A stretch of DNA of 64,000 nucleotides from Bradyrhizobium algeriense (GCF_003062295.1 NZ_PYCN01000003.1:124001-188000); one strand, 5' to 3'. Counted from the first letter of the stretch, positions 18,391 to 28,280 are shown. Translations and numbers: made by a program. Notes: generated by a model from the letters alone, not told the origin.

Positions 18391-19434
18391 TTAACACGCC
18401 CTGAGCGCGCCGTCTTCGCGCATCATCTCGACCAGCATGCCCTCGCGCAGGCCCCGGTCGGCGACGCGCAGCCGCGGCAGCGGGAAGGCATCGCGGATCG
18501 CATCCAGAATGGCGCAGCCGGCCAGCACCAGATCGGCGCGCTCGACGCTGATGCAATTATTGTTGGCGCGCTCCAGATAGCTCATGCCGCGCAGCCGCTG
18601 GATCACCGCGGTAATGTCGGAACCGTGCATCCAGATGCCATCGATGCGGCGGCGGTCGTAGCGCGCCAGGTTGAGATGGACGCCGGCGAGCGTGGTCACG
18701 GTGCCGGAGGTGCCCAGCATATGCATGTCGTGCAAATCCGTGCCGTGCTCGCCAGCGAACGGCGCGACATATTGCGCGACTTCGCGCACCATCCGCACGT
18801 AGGATTCCGCCGTGACGTCTCGTCCGCCGAAATGCTCGGCCAAGGTGACGACGCCGAGCGGGATCGACATCCACGCCTTGATCCGCGGCGGCGCATTCTG
18901 CTCGGCGGGATCGCGCTCGATCCGGACCAGTTCGGTCGAGCCGCCACCGATATCGAACAGGATCGCGCCCCGCCCCCTTGCGTCCAGCAGCGGCGAACAG
19001 CCGATCACGGCAAGCGCCGCCTCGGTCTCGCGATCGATCACCTCGAGCCGGATGCCGGTCTCGCTCGCGACGCGGGCGCGAAAGCTTTCGGCATTGGCGG
19101 CGGCGCGGCAGGCTTCGGTGGCGATCAACCGCAGGCGGTGGGCCTTGCGGTAGCGGATCTTGTCGCTGCAGATGCTGAGCGCCGCGATGGCGCGCTCGAT
19201 CGCCGCCTCGCTGATGGAACCGGTCGCGGAAATGCCCTCGCCGAGCCGGATGATCCGCGAAAACGAATCCACCACGCGAAAACCATCGCCTGCCGGACTG
19301 GCGATCAAAAGCCGGCAATTATTGGTGCCAAGGTCGAGCGCGGCATAGACACCGTTTGCCGTGGCCGCCGCAACCGACCCTGACGGGCTAGCGCAGACCT
19401 CAAGGCCTTCGCGCAGCCGCGTATCGTCATTCAT
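18391..19434 (-). CDS. ppx: Ppx/GppA-family exopolyphosphatase
   Basis: Hydrolyses polyphosphate or guanosine pentaphosphate; which of the two cannot be told. The 347-residue protein has the actin-like ATPase fold motifs: YAALDLGTNNCRLLIA (phosphate 1), ATEACRAAAN, LFDIGGGSTELV (phosphate 2) and GTSGTVTTLAG. It lacks the C-terminal HD-like domain of long Ppx. ATG 19434 is preferred over the preceding TTG. Co-directional with rlmE. Confidence 0.9.
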   Translation of the reverse strand: MNDDTRLREGLEVCASPSGSVAAATANGVYAALDLGTNNCRLLIASPAGDGFRVVDSFSRIIRLGEGISATGSISEAAIERAIAALSICSDKIRYRKAHRLRLIATEACRAAANAESFRARVASETGIRLEVIDRETEAALAVIGCSPLLDARGRGAILFDIGGGSTELVRIERDPAEQNAPPRIKAWMSIPLGVVTLAEHFGGRDVTAESYVRMVREVAQYVAPFAGEHGTDLHDMHMLGTSGTVTTLAGVHLNLARYDRRRIDGIWMHGSDITAVIQRLRGMSYLERANNNCISVERADLVLAGCAILDAIRDAFPLPRLRVADRGLREGMLVEMMREDGALRAC

Positions 19435-19646
19435 CAAAACTGTCTTTCCGCGGGCCGCTTCCGGGCCGCCGAAGAAAAATTACCGTTCACGGAAACTTTA
19501 GCAGCGCCAAGGGGCTACGCAACAACCCATCACATAGGACTATGCCCAATCAGGCGTTGTCGGGCATGACGCAGTGCGTTATCTCAGCAGGAACCCGCGG
19601 AACCGGTAAAATCCGCGAGAATCCTAAGCATTTCAGGTGTTTTTCG

Positions 19647-22019
19647 ATGCAAGATCACACGGGCGCCTCCTCCCTGGACAACGCTATCGCACTGCAAAAA
19701 TACGGGGTGGGGCAGCCGGTGCGCCGCAAGGAAGACGACACGCTGGTGCGCGGCAAGGGCAAATACACCGACGATTTCGCCCTGCCCGGCCAGGCCTATT
19801 GCTGGATGGTGCGCTCCAGCCATGCCCACGGAATCATCAAGGGGATCGCCACGGCCACCGCCAAGGCCATGCCCGGCGTGCTCGGCATCTGGACCGGCAA
19901 GGACCTGGAAGCCGCCGGCTACAACCCCTTCACCTGCGGTCTGCCGCTGAAGAGCCGGGACGGCTCGCCGCTGCTGCAGACCAACCGTCCGGCGCTGGCG
20001 ACCGACAAGGTGCGCTTTGTCGGCGATCCCATCGCCTTTGTGGTCGCGGAAACGCTGGCGCAGGCGCGCGATGCGGCGGAGGCCGTCGAACTCGACATCG
20101 AGCCGCTGCCGGCCGTGACCGATGCGGCTGAAGCGACAAAGCCCGGTGCGCCGCTGCTCTACGATCACATCCCGAACAACGTCGCGCTGGACTACCACTA
20201 TGGCGACACCGCCAAGATCGACGCGGCGTTTGCCACTGCTGCGCATGTGACCAAACTCGACATCGTCAACACCCGCGTTGCCGTGGTGTCGATGGAGCCG
20301 CGCGTGGCGCTCGCCGCCTACGACAAGGCGGCCGAGCGCTTCACGCTGCAGGTGCCGACGCAGGGCGTCTCCGGCAACAAGGTGACGCTGGCAAAAATTC
20401 TCAATGTGCCGAACGACAAGGTTCGCATCCTGACCGCCAATGTCGGCGGCTCCTTCGGCATGAAGAACGTCAGCTATCCCGAATATACCTGCATCCTGCA
20501 CGCGGCGAAGGCGCTGGGCCGCCCGGTGAAATGGACCGACGAGCGCTCGACCAGCTTCCTTTCGGACAGCCATGGCCGCGCCCAGCTCATTCACGCCGAA
20601 CTGGCGCTCGATGCTGAAGGCAAGTTTTTGGCGGTGCGACTGCAGGGTTACGGCAATCTCGGCGCTTATATCACCGGCGTGGCGCCGGGGCCGTTGTCGC
20701 TCAACACCGGCAAGAACCTTGCGAGCGTCTACCGCACGCCGCTGCTCGGCGTCGACATCAAGACGGTTTTGACCAACACCACGCTGATGGGCGCCTATCG
20801 CGGCGCCGGCCGGCCCGAGGCCAATTACTACATGGAGCGGCTGATCGACCGTGCCGCCGACGAGATGGGCATCAACCGCCTCACCTTGCGCAAGCGCAAT
20901 TTCATCAAGCCGTCGCAACTGCCGTTCGCGGCAGCCTCCGGCGTCACCTATGACAGCGGCGATTTCGCAGGGGTCTTCAACAAGGCGCTGGAGATTTCCG
21001 ACCACGCCAATTTTGCGAAGCGGAAGAAGGAGAGCAAAAAGAGCGGCAAGCTGCGCGGTATCGCCGTCGGCTCCTATCTGGAAGTGACAGCGCCGCCGAG
21101 CGGCGAACTCGGCAAGATCAGCTTCGAGCCGGATGGTTCGGTGAAGCTGACCACCGGCACGCTCGATTACGGCCAGGGCCACGCCACACCGTTCGCGCAG
21201 GTGCTTTCGGCGCAGCTAGGCGTTCCCTTCGACAAGATCACGCTGGAGCAGAACGACAGCGATCTCGTCCGTTTCGGCAACGGCACCGGCGGGTCGCGCT
21301 CCATCACCGCGACCGGTCAGGCCATCGTGGAAGCTTCCGCCCTCGTAATCGCGAAAGGCAAACAGGCCGCCGCGCATCTGATGGAAGCGTCCGAGGGCGA
21401 TATCGAATTCGCCCAAGGCCGCTTCACCATCGCCGGCACTGACCGCTCGATCGGCATCATGGAGCTGGCGCAGCGCGTGCGTGAAGGCAGGATGCCGGAG
21501 GGCGTGCCGCTGTCGCTCGACGTCGACCACGCCACCAAGGACACGCCGTCCACTTTCCCCAATGGCTGCCATGTCGCGGAAGTGGAAATCGATCCCGAGA
21601 CCGGCGTGACGCAGATCGTGCGCTACTTCGCCGTTAATGATTTCGGCACGGTGGTCAACCCGATGATCGTCGCCGGCCAGCTGCATGGCGGCGTGGCGCA
21701 AGGCATCGGCCAGGCGCTGATGGAGGAAGTCAGCTACGATTCCAGCGGCCAGCCGATCACCGGCTCGTTCATGGACTACGCCCTGCCGCGCGCGGAGGAC
21801 ATCCCGCCGATGGAAGTCGGCGACCACCCCTCGCCCGCAAAGTCCAATCCGCTGGGCACAAAAGGCTGCGGCGAAGCCGGCTGTGCCGGCAGCCTCGTCT
21901 GCATCGTCAACGCGGTGGTCGACGCGCTGTCGGAATACGGCATCACCCATATCGACATGCCGCTGACGCCGGAGCGGGTGTGGCGGGCGATCCAGGATGC
22001 GAAGGCGAAGGCGGCGTGA
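19647..22019 (+). CDS. Xanthine dehydrogenase-family molybdopterin subunit (CoxL-like)
   Basis: A 790-residue large subunit of the molybdenum hydroxylase family. It opens with GVGQPVRRKEDDTLVRGKGKYTDD, the usual start of such subunits, and has TNVGGSFGMK-type motifs (read as TANVGGSFGMKN), GAYRGAGRPEANY in the form II position, and GTKGCGEAGCAG near the end, whose Glu is the active-site residue. There is no CO-dehydrogenase cysteine signature. The usual partners, a [2Fe-2S] subunit and a FAD subunit, are absent on both sides, so partners must lie elsewhere. ATG 19647 was chosen over longer forms beginning near 19542, which have no family similarity. Confidence 0.9.
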   Translation: MQDHTGASSLDNAIALQKYGVGQPVRRKEDDTLVRGKGKYTDDFALPGQAYCWMVRSSHAHGIIKGIATATAKAMPGVLGIWTGKDLEAAGYNPFTCGLPLKSRDGSPLLQTNRPALATDKVRFVGDPIAFVVAETLAQARDAAEAVELDIEPLPAVTDAAEATKPGAPLLYDHIPNNVALDYHYGDTAKIDAAFATAAHVTKLDIVNTRVAVVSMEPRVALAAYDKAAERFTLQVPTQGVSGNKVTLAKILNVPNDKVRILTANVGGSFGMKNVSYPEYTCILHAAKALGRPVKWTDERSTSFLSDSHGRAQLIHAELALDAEGKFLAVRLQGYGNLGAYITGVAPGPLSLNTGKNLASVYRTPLLGVDIKTVLTNTTLMGAYRGAGRPEANYYMERLIDRAADEMGINRLTLRKRNFIKPSQLPFAAASGVTYDSGDFAGVFNKALEISDHANFAKRKKESKKSGKLRGIAVGSYLEVTAPPSGELGKISFEPDGSVKLTTGTLDYGQGHATPFAQVLSAQLGVPFDKITLEQNDSDLVRFGNGTGGSRSITATGQAIVEASALVIAKGKQAAAHLMEASEGDIEFAQGRFTIAGTDRSIGIMELAQRVREGRMPEGVPLSLDVDHATKDTPSTFPNGCHVAEVEIDPETGVTQIVRYFAVNDFGTVVNPMIVAGQLHGGVAQGIGQALMEEVSYDSSGQPITGSFMDYALPRAEDIPPMEVGDHPSPAKSNPLGTKGCGEAGCAGSLVCIVNAVVDALSEYGITHIDMPLTPERVWRAIQDAKAKAA

Positions 22020-22046
22020 GTGCCCTCGCTTCCACAAGCGAGCTGT

Positions 22047-22167
22047 TCGTCACCCGCCTTGTGCGCAATTGCGCACTGGGGCGGGTGACCCAGTATTCCA
22101 GAGGCGTCAACGATCGAACCCCCAGGCCGCGGCGTACTGGATGCCCCGCCTTCGCGGGGGCATGACG
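22047..22167. repeat. Composite hairpin repeat
   Basis: TCACCCGCC and GGCGGGTGA enclose a GTGCGCAATTGCGCAC palindrome, and a second module ends in ATGCCCCGCC with CGCGGGGGCATGACG. The CAATTG core is shared with the repeats at 4964 and 59219. It lies between the CoxL-like and the rhodanese genes. Confidence 0.7.
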
Positions 22168-22189
22168 TCGAGACGCGCTCGCGCCTGCG

Positions 22190-22570
22190 TCACACCTTCT
22201 CGACCGCGCCCCCGCTTTCGGCCCAGCCCTTGAAGCCACCGAGATTACGCACGTCCTTGTAGCCCATGTCTTGCAGCGTCTTGCCGGCAAGCGCGGACCG
22301 GCCGCCGGAGGCGCAATAGACGATCACGGTTTTTTCCCGATCGAATGCACTGTCATAATAGGGGCTGTCAGGATCCGCCTTGAATTCGAGCATGCCGCGC
22401 GCGACGTGTTTCGCGCCCTGAACCTTGCCGGTGCTCTGTAGCTCAAGCCCGTCGCGCACATCGACCACCAGGACCTGGCCACGCTCGATCAGGGCTTTCG
22501 CGTCTTGTGGGCTGATGGCTGGAACGGAGCTGTTAGCCGCTGCAAGCAAATCCTTCACTGAATTAGGCAT
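22190..22570 (-). CDS. Rhodanese-domain protein
   Basis: A single rhodanese domain of 126 residues. Its active-site loop is VYCASGGRSA with the persulfide cysteine at about 86. The VVDVRDGLEL strand and HVARGMLEF segment are also typical. Such proteins carry sulfane sulfur in the cytoplasm. It is divergent from an AraC-type gene, with 75 bases between starts, suggesting control by that regulator. Confidence 0.88.
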   Translation of the reverse strand: MPNSVKDLLAAANSSVPAISPQDAKALIERGQVLVVDVRDGLELQSTGKVQGAKHVARGMLEFKADPDSPYYDSAFDREKTVIVYCASGGRSALAGKTLQDMGYKDVRNLGGFKGWAESGGAVEKV

Positions 22571-22645
22571 CGTATTCTCCCGTATGCTGTTATCGTTAGG
22601 TACGGATAATGGCCCAGTTTGTGGCGAAGCTTGGTCAATAGCGCA

Positions 22646-23824
22646 ATGACCACGGCTCCAGGAAGCTTTGCCGCGACGCTATGCCGCTTGACTGGAGAAT
22701 GCATTCTGAAAGGCTTCACGCTGCCCGCAGGCGCGCCGACAGCAGGAATTCAGGATCAGATTGTGGACGTATTGTCGGAAGTCCTGCGCGTCGTCCGTTT
22801 GTCCGGAACGATTCATTTTCGCGCGGAATTTACGCATCCGTGGGCCATTCTTTCGTCCCCGCCGGCGCTGCTTGCGGCGCGCCTGCAATCCTCCGAAGGA
22901 TCGGTGACACCGTTTCATGTGGTCACCGAGGGCAATTGCCTGGTGACATCAGGGGCATTGCCGCCAATCCACATCGAAAGCGGCGACGTGATCGTGTTCC
23001 CGCGCGGCGATCAGCATGTAATGACCAGCGATCCTGAGCTGGCGCCTGTCCCGATACAGGACATCTATTCGCAGCCGTCCGCGGAGCGGATCACGGTCGT
23101 GAATCACGGCGGCGGCGGGCCGCCGGCGCGCTTCATCTGCGGCTTTCTGCACGCCGATCAGCGCTTCGATCCGCTGCTGAAATCGCTGCCGGCGATTCTT
23201 TGCGTCCGCTCGCGTGAAGACACCCTTACGCTCGAGACGCTGGACGGCACCGGAAGGCGTGTGCAGGCGATCACGCATCCGCAGGAGAAGGAGTGGTGGC
23301 GGGCGTCGGTGCGCTACCTGATGAGCGAAACCGCGACGCCGGGTCCCGGCAATCGTGCCGTGCTGGCGCGATTGGCCGAGTCGCTTTTCCTCGAGCTGCT
23401 GCGGTGGCAGTTGCAGTTTGCGACACAGGGCCATGGCGGCGGTTGGCTGGCAGGCCTGCATGATCCCCAGGTGGGTCCCGCGCTCACACTGCTTCATGCG
23501 CAGCCGGAACGGCCGTGGACCGTCGAAGCGCTTGCAAAGGAAGTCGGGGTCTCGCGTGCGGCGCTCGCCAAACGATTCGTCGAATTGGTCGGCGAGTCGC
23601 CGATCCAGTATCTCGCGGGCTGGCGGATGCATCTGGCCCAGCACCTGCTGCAAGACAGCACGCTTGGCGTCGCCGAGATCGCCGGACGCGTCGGATATGA
23701 CTCCGACGCGGCTTTCAATCGCGCCTTCCGGCGAGTGGTCGGCTCGCCGCCCGCGACATGGCGGCAAGCCAGGGAGGAACAGCCTCTCGCAGCGGATGGA
23801 TTGCCGGGTCAAGCCCGGCAATAG
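22646..23824 (+). CDS. AraC-family regulator with cupin sensor domain
   Basis: 392 residues from ATG 22646. The N-terminal region is a cupin-type ligand pocket (GDVIVFPRGDQHVM; IHIESG). The C-terminal part, about 290-380, has two helix-turn-helix units: WTVEALAKEVGVSRAALAKRFVE, and LGVAEIAGRVGYDSDAAFNRAFRR, the highly conserved AraC signature. It probably responds to a small ligand and acts on the divergent rhodanese gene. The last dozen residues are encoded by repeat-like DNA (GCCGGGTCAAGCCCGGC). Confidence 0.88.
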   Translation: MTTAPGSFAATLCRLTGECILKGFTLPAGAPTAGIQDQIVDVLSEVLRVVRLSGTIHFRAEFTHPWAILSSPPALLAARLQSSEGSVTPFHVVTEGNCLVTSGALPPIHIESGDVIVFPRGDQHVMTSDPELAPVPIQDIYSQPSAERITVVNHGGGGPPARFICGFLHADQRFDPLLKSLPAILCVRSREDTLTLETLDGTGRRVQAITHPQEKEWWRASVRYLMSETATPGPGNRAVLARLAESLFLELLRWQLQFATQGHGGGWLAGLHDPQVGPALTLLHAQPERPWTVEALAKEVGVSRAALAKRFVELVGESPIQYLAGWRMHLAQHLLQDSTLGVAEIAGRVGYDSDAAFNRAFRRVVGSPPATWRQAREEQPLAADGLPGQARQ

Positions 23825-23833
23825 CACGTCGTG

Positions 23834-24628
23834 TTACGCCGCAGCCTGCTCGCGCGGCTGGTAGATCGCGACGTGGTGGCAATGCGCCAGTGGCGTCTTG
23901 CCGTTGGCAACAACCAGCGCGTCGAGCTCGACGAAGCGGTGGCCCTTCTTGTCGTAATTGCCGATGACCTTTGCGCGGGCCGTGATCACGTCACCGGTCC
24001 TTGCCGCGGAAAGAAGCTGCATGCGGCTACCGACGTGAATCCAAGGCCCCAGAATGGCGTTGTCGACCAGCGCCCGGTTCATCACCCGTTGCAGCAGGCC
24101 GGGATGACCAAGGCCCTCCTTCGCGTAGATCGGATCGGCTTCCCTGATGTCGGCAAGATATCCCGTGGCCGCGTCGCCCGCCCAGTTGCGCGGCGTGGTG
24201 CCGAGCCATCTACCGACCTCGTAGGAAGCGCCGTTGACCGGCTTGCGCTCCGCCACGGCAGCGACTTCCCTGTAGTCTGCAATCGAAACAGCCGGTGCGG
24301 ATGCCGGCAATGACGCGGTGCCGGTGGCGCAAAGCTCGCCACGGCTCTGCACTTCTATCGAAAGCACGTCATTGCTTTCCTCCGCCGTCAGCTCCGCGAG
24401 TTCGCCGTCATAGACCGGCTTGGCGAAGCGCGCCTCGATCAGGCCGCGTTCGAGAAAGGCGCGGCCCCATTTTGCGACCGGCTGGTGCATCATATAGGCC
24501 ATCACGTCGACGCCCGGGACCAGCCCACCCGAGAATCCGAACCGCTTTGCCACGGTGTCGTCATGCATCTTGTTTTCGGATTGTTTGGCGGTGTTGTAGG
24601 CCTGGACGCGATACGGCTCGATAGTCAT
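23834..24628 (-). CDS. Hotdog-fold protein, hydratase-like
   Basis: A 264-residue protein that may comprise two hotdog units. [31 protein letters not shown] resembles the hydratase/thioesterase loop (Gly-Val-Pro region), and the second half has [42 protein letters not shown]. The pattern suits an acyl-CoA-type dehydratase or thioesterase. No catalytic Asp-His pair can be placed with certainty, so the substrate is unknown. It ends back to back with the AraC gene. Confidence 0.65.
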   Translation of the reverse strand: MTIEPYRVQAYNTAKQSENKMHDDTVAKRFGFSGGLVPGVDVMAYMMHQPVAKWGRAFLERGLIEARFAKPVYDGELAELTAEESNDVLSIEVQSRGELCATGTASLPASAPAVSIADYREVAAVAERKPVNGASYEVGRWLGTTPRNWAGDAATGYLADIREADPIYAKEGLGHPGLLQRVMNRALVDNAILGPWIHVGSRMQLLSAARTGDVITARAKVIGNYDKKGHRFVELDALVVANGKTPLAHCHHVAIYQPREQAAA

Positions 24629-24772
24629 GCTCGTTTTCTCTTATTCTTGGTTGTTTTCAGCCATTTATCGTACGCAAAGAATGTACCGTGGCAAGCGTGT
24701 TCCGCGCCCTGTTTTCCTCGCATTCCGCCATCGAATAGGCTACCACGCGCGGGCAAGAACATGCGCCGAGAT

Positions 24773-25267
24773 ATGCCTGAATTGAACCCCACCCGCATCT
24801 ATGTCGATGCCGACGCCTGCCCGGTGAAGGACGAGATCTATCGCGTCGCGACCCGGCACGGCCTGCCGGTCAGCGTGGTCGCGGGGAATTTCATCCGCGT
24901 GCCGCAGGATCCGCTGGTCGAGCGTATCGCCGCCGGTTCCGGGATGGATGCCGCCGACGACTGGATCGCGGAGCGTGCGGGAAACGGCGACATCGTCATC
25001 ACCTCGGATATCCCGCTCGCCAGCCGCTGCGTGAAATCGGGCGCCGAGGTGATTGCGCCGAATGGCAAGCCGTTCACCGAACAATCGATCGGCATGACGC
25101 TGGCCGTGCGCAATTTGATGACTGACCTGCGCTCATCGGGCGAAGTCACCGGTGGGCCGAAATCCTACTCCCCGCGCGACCGCTCGGCCTTTTTGTCGGC
25201 GCTCGACCAGACCATCCGCCGCATCCAGCGCCAGCGGGCGCAACAGCCCGCGCAAGACCAGGGTTGA
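24773..25267 (+). CDS. UPF0178 (YaiI/YqxD) family protein
   Basis: 164 residues with the family signature [22 protein letters not shown] at the N-terminus, [27 protein letters not shown] in the middle and [14 protein letters not shown] near the end. Several invariant aspartates suggest a PIN-like nuclease fold, though no function is established. ATG 24773 was chosen for its distance to the first strand; ATG 24761 is also possible. It is followed eight bases later by the ABC-F gene, with which it may be translated. Confidence 0.88.
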   Translation: MPELNPTRIYVDADACPVKDEIYRVATRHGLPVSVVAGNFIRVPQDPLVERIAAGSGMDAADDWIAERAGNGDIVITSDIPLASRCVKSGAEVIAPNGKPFTEQSIGMTLAVRNLMTDLRSSGEVTGGPKSYSPRDRSAFLSALDQTIRRIQRQRAQQPAQDQG

Positions 25268-25275
25268 AGTGAACG

Positions 25276-27087
25276 ATGGCGCCGCCGCTGATCCAGTTGA
25301 AAGATATAAGGCTGACGTTCGGCGGCACGCCGCTGCTGTCGGGCGTGGAGCTATCCGTGTCCGCGGGCGAGCGCGTCTGCCTGATCGGCCGCAACGGCTC
25401 CGGCAAATCGACGCTTCTCAAGATCGCCGCCGGCACCGTCGAGCCCGACGGCGGCAGCCGCTTCGTGCAGCCGGGCGCGACCATCCGCTATTTGCCGCAG
25501 GAGCCTGATTTCGGCGATCACACGACGACGCTGGCCTATGTCGAGGCTGGCCTCGGCCCCGGCGACGATCACTACCAGGCGCGCTATCTGGTGGAGCAAC
25601 TCGGGCTGCACGGCGACGAAGACCCCGCACATGTCTCGGGCGGCGAGGCCCGCCGCGCGGCGCTGGCGCGGGTGCTGGCGCCTTCGCCCGACATATTGCT
25701 GCTGGACGAGCCGACCAACCATCTCGACCTTCCCACCATCGAATGGCTGGAGGGCGAGCTGGAAAGCCGACGTTGTGCGCTGGTCATCATCAGCCATGAC
25801 CGCCGCTTCCTCTCCAATCTGTCGCGCGCGACCGCCTGGCTTGATCGCGGCCAGATCAGGCAGATCGACCGCGGTTTCTCGGCGTTCGAGGCCTGGCGCG
25901 ACGAGGTGCTGGCGGAAGAAGAGCGCGACCAGCACAAGCTCGATCGCAAGATCGTCAACGAAGAACACTGGCTGCGCTACGGCGTCTCCGGCCGCCGCAA
26001 GCGCAACGTCAAGCGGCTCGGCAATCTGCATGCGCTACGCGACCAGCGGCGCGATTATCGCGGCGCGACCGGCAATGCCAGCCTCGCCGCGGCGGAAGCC
26101 GACAAATCCGGCAAGCTTGTCATCGAGGCCAAGAACCTCGCCAAGGCCTTTGGCGAGCGCACGATCGTCGATGGCTTTTCGATCCGCGTCCAGCGCGGCG
26201 ACCGCATCGGCATCGTCGGGCCGAACGGCGTCGGCAAGACCACGCTGATCGAGATGCTGACCGGCGGCAGCCCGCCCGACAGCGGCACGATCCGGCTCGG
26301 CGCCAATATCGAAATGGCGACGCTCGACCAGCACCGCGAAAGCCTCGACCCCAAGTCGACACTGGCCGAGGCGCTGACCGGCGGACGTGGCGACCATGTC
26401 ATGGTCGGCGGCCGGCCGAAGCACGTCGTCAGCTACATGAAGGACTTTCTGTTCGCCCAGGAACAGATGCGCACGCCGCTCGAGGTGCTCTCCGGCGGCG
26501 AGCGCGGCCGGCTGATGCTGGCGCGTGCGCTGGCGAAGCCCTCCAACCTGCTGGTGCTGGACGAGCCGACCAACGACCTCGATCTCGAAACCCTCGACGT
26601 GCTCGAGGAGATGCTCGGCGACTACGAGGGCACCGTGATCCTGATCAGCCATGACCGCGACTTCCTCGACCGCGTCGTCACTTCCGTGATCGTGCCCGAG
26701 GGCGACGGCCGCTGGATCGAATATGCCGGCGGTTACACCGACATGCTGGCGCAGCGCGGCGAGGATCTCGCGCGCGAAGCTCCCAATATGAGTACCGTCG
26801 AGGAAAAGAAGGAAACCAGAGCTGCCGCGCCCTCTGCGGCACCCAAGCGCCGGCTGAACTTCAACGAGAAGCACGCGCTGGAAACGCTGCCGAAGACGAT
26901 GGCGAAGCTGCAGGCCGAGATCGCAAAACAGCAAAAGCTGCTTGACGATCCCGACCTCTACACCAAGGATCGCAAGAAATTCGACGCGGCCTCCGCGGCG
27001 GTCGCGAAGGCGCAGGAAGAACTCGCGGCTGCCGAGGACCGTTGGCTGGAGCTTGAGGTTTTGCGAGAAGAGATCGAACAGGCGTAG
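25276..27087 (+). CDS. uup: ABC-F family ATPase, Uup-like
   Basis: A soluble twin-ATPase of 603 residues with no transmembrane segments, acting on the ribosome or on DNA. The first ATPase domain has Walker A GRNGSGKS (38-45), signature SGGE (121-124) and DEPTNHL (144-150); the second has GPNGVGKT near 315, LSGGERGRLMLARAL and DEPTNDLD. The last 90 residues form a charged coiled coil (ETLPKTMAKLQAEIAKQQ), which is the Uup feature. The UPF0178 gene ends eight bases upstream. The TAG stop codon is contributed by a downstream repeat. Confidence 0.92.
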   Translation: MAPPLIQLKDIRLTFGGTPLLSGVELSVSAGERVCLIGRNGSGKSTLLKIAAGTVEPDGGSRFVQPGATIRYLPQEPDFGDHTTTLAYVEAGLGPGDDHYQARYLVEQLGLHGDEDPAHVSGGEARRAALARVLAPSPDILLLDEPTNHLDLPTIEWLEGELESRRCALVIISHDRRFLSNLSRATAWLDRGQIRQIDRGFSAFEAWRDEVLAEEERDQHKLDRKIVNEEHWLRYGVSGRRKRNVKRLGNLHALRDQRRDYRGATGNASLAAAEADKSGKLVIEAKNLAKAFGERTIVDGFSIRVQRGDRIGIVGPNGVGKTTLIEMLTGGSPPDSGTIRLGANIEMATLDQHRESLDPKSTLAEALTGGRGDHVMVGGRPKHVVSYMKDFLFAQEQMRTPLEVLSGGERGRLMLARALAKPSNLLVLDEPTNDLDLETLDVLEEMLGDYEGTVILISHDRDFLDRVVTSVIVPEGDGRWIEYAGGYTDMLAQRGEDLAREAPNMSTVEEKKETRAAAPSAAPKRRLNFNEKHALETLPKTMAKLQAEIAKQQKLLDDPDLYTKDRKKFDAASAAVAKAQEELAAAEDRWLELEVLREEIEQA

Positions 27088-27163
27088 GATGGGTGGAGCG
27101 CAGCGAGACCCATCATGACGCACCGACACGATTGATGGGTTTCGCTTCGCTCTACCCCCTACG
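27083..27163. repeat. TAGGGTGGG inverted repeat, diverged copy
   Basis: CGTAGGATGGGTGGAGCGC at the left pairs imperfectly with GCTCTACCCCCTACG at the right, with an inner GACCCATCATG/TGATGGGT hairpin. The repeat starts inside the ABC-F gene and supplies its stop codon. Confidence 0.8.
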
Positions 27164-27193
27164 GTTCCTACGATTTCGAACAGAGAGAAGAGC

Positions 27194-28276
27194 ATGACAA
27201 CGCCCCTCGCCGCCAAGATCGCCCGTGAATATGGCACGCCCTGCGCCGTGATCGACATGGACCGCGTCGAGCGCAACATCGCTCGGATCCAGGCGGCCTG
27301 CGATGCGGCTGGCGTCGCCAACCGGCCGCATATCAAGACCCACAAGAGCCCGCTATTGGCGCAGATGCAGGTCGCGGCCGGCGCCCGCGGCATCACCTGC
27401 CAAAAACTCGGCGAGGCCGAGGTGATGGCGGAAGCCGGCATCGACGACATCCTGATCAGCTACAATTTGATCGGCGACGAGAAAATGGCCCGGCTCGCCG
27501 CGCTGCAGGCCAAAGCCAACATGACGGTCGCCGCCGACAATTCGACCGTGATCGCGGGCCTGCCACAGGCCGCCGCCGCGTCGGGACGCGCGCTCTCGGT
27601 CGTGGTCGAATGCGACACCGGGCGGAAGCGCGCCGGCGTCGAGACGCCGGCTGAAGCCATTGCGCTGGCGCACGAGATTGCAGGCTTGAAAGGACTGCGG
27701 TTTGCGGGCTTCATGCTGTACCCGACCGAAACCGGCTGGACGGAAGCGCAGAAATTTTTCGACGAGGCGCTGGCCGGCGTCCGCGCGCACGGGCTCGATG
27801 CTGCGATGGTTTCCACCGGCGGCTCGCCGAACCTGAAGAATCTTGGAAAACTCAAGGGCGCGACCGAGCACCGGCCGGGCACCTATATCTACAACGACCG
27901 CATGCAGGTCGCCGCCGGAGTTGCCAGTTGGGACGATTGCGCGCTGAACATCTATTCCACCGTCGTCAGCCGCGCCGGCCCGGACCGCGGCATCCTCGAC
28001 GCCGGCTCCAAGACGCTGACGTCAGATACCGGCGGCGGGCTTGAAGGCCACGGGCTGATCCTGGAGCACCCCGAGGCGAAGATTGCGCGCTTTGCGGAAG
28101 AGCACGGGTTCCTCGATCTGGCCCGCAGCAATACACGGCCTGTCGTCGGCGACGTCGTCCGCATCGTACCCAACCACGTCTGCGTCGTCGTCAACATGAT
28201 GGACGAAGTGGTGATGGTGCGCGGCGAGGAGATCATCGGCACGCTGCCGGTCGCGGCACGGGGGAAATTGCGGTGA
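27194..28276 (+). CDS. D-threonine aldolase-like PLP enzyme
   Basis: A 360-residue alanine-racemase-fold enzyme of the DSD1/D-threonine-aldolase group. PHIKTHKSPLLAQMQ holds the PLP lysine at about residue 51. The C-terminal domain has PNHVCVVVNM, whose His and Cys bind the divalent metal needed by this family. It likely cleaves a D-3-hydroxy amino acid to glycine and an aldehyde. A repeat lies on both sides; no operon partner. Confidence 0.82.
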   Translation: MTTPLAAKIAREYGTPCAVIDMDRVERNIARIQAACDAAGVANRPHIKTHKSPLLAQMQVAAGARGITCQKLGEAEVMAEAGIDDILISYNLIGDEKMARLAALQAKANMTVAADNSTVIAGLPQAAAASGRALSVVVECDTGRKRAGVETPAEAIALAHEIAGLKGLRFAGFMLYPTETGWTEAQKFFDEALAGVRAHGLDAAMVSTGGSPNLKNLGKLKGATEHRPGTYIYNDRMQVAAGVASWDDCALNIYSTVVSRAGPDRGILDAGSKTLTSDTGGGLEGHGLILEHPEAKIARFAEEHGFLDLARSNTRPVVGDVVRIVPNHVCVVVNMMDEVVMVRGEEIIGTLPVAARGKLR

Positions 28277-28280
28277 GATT

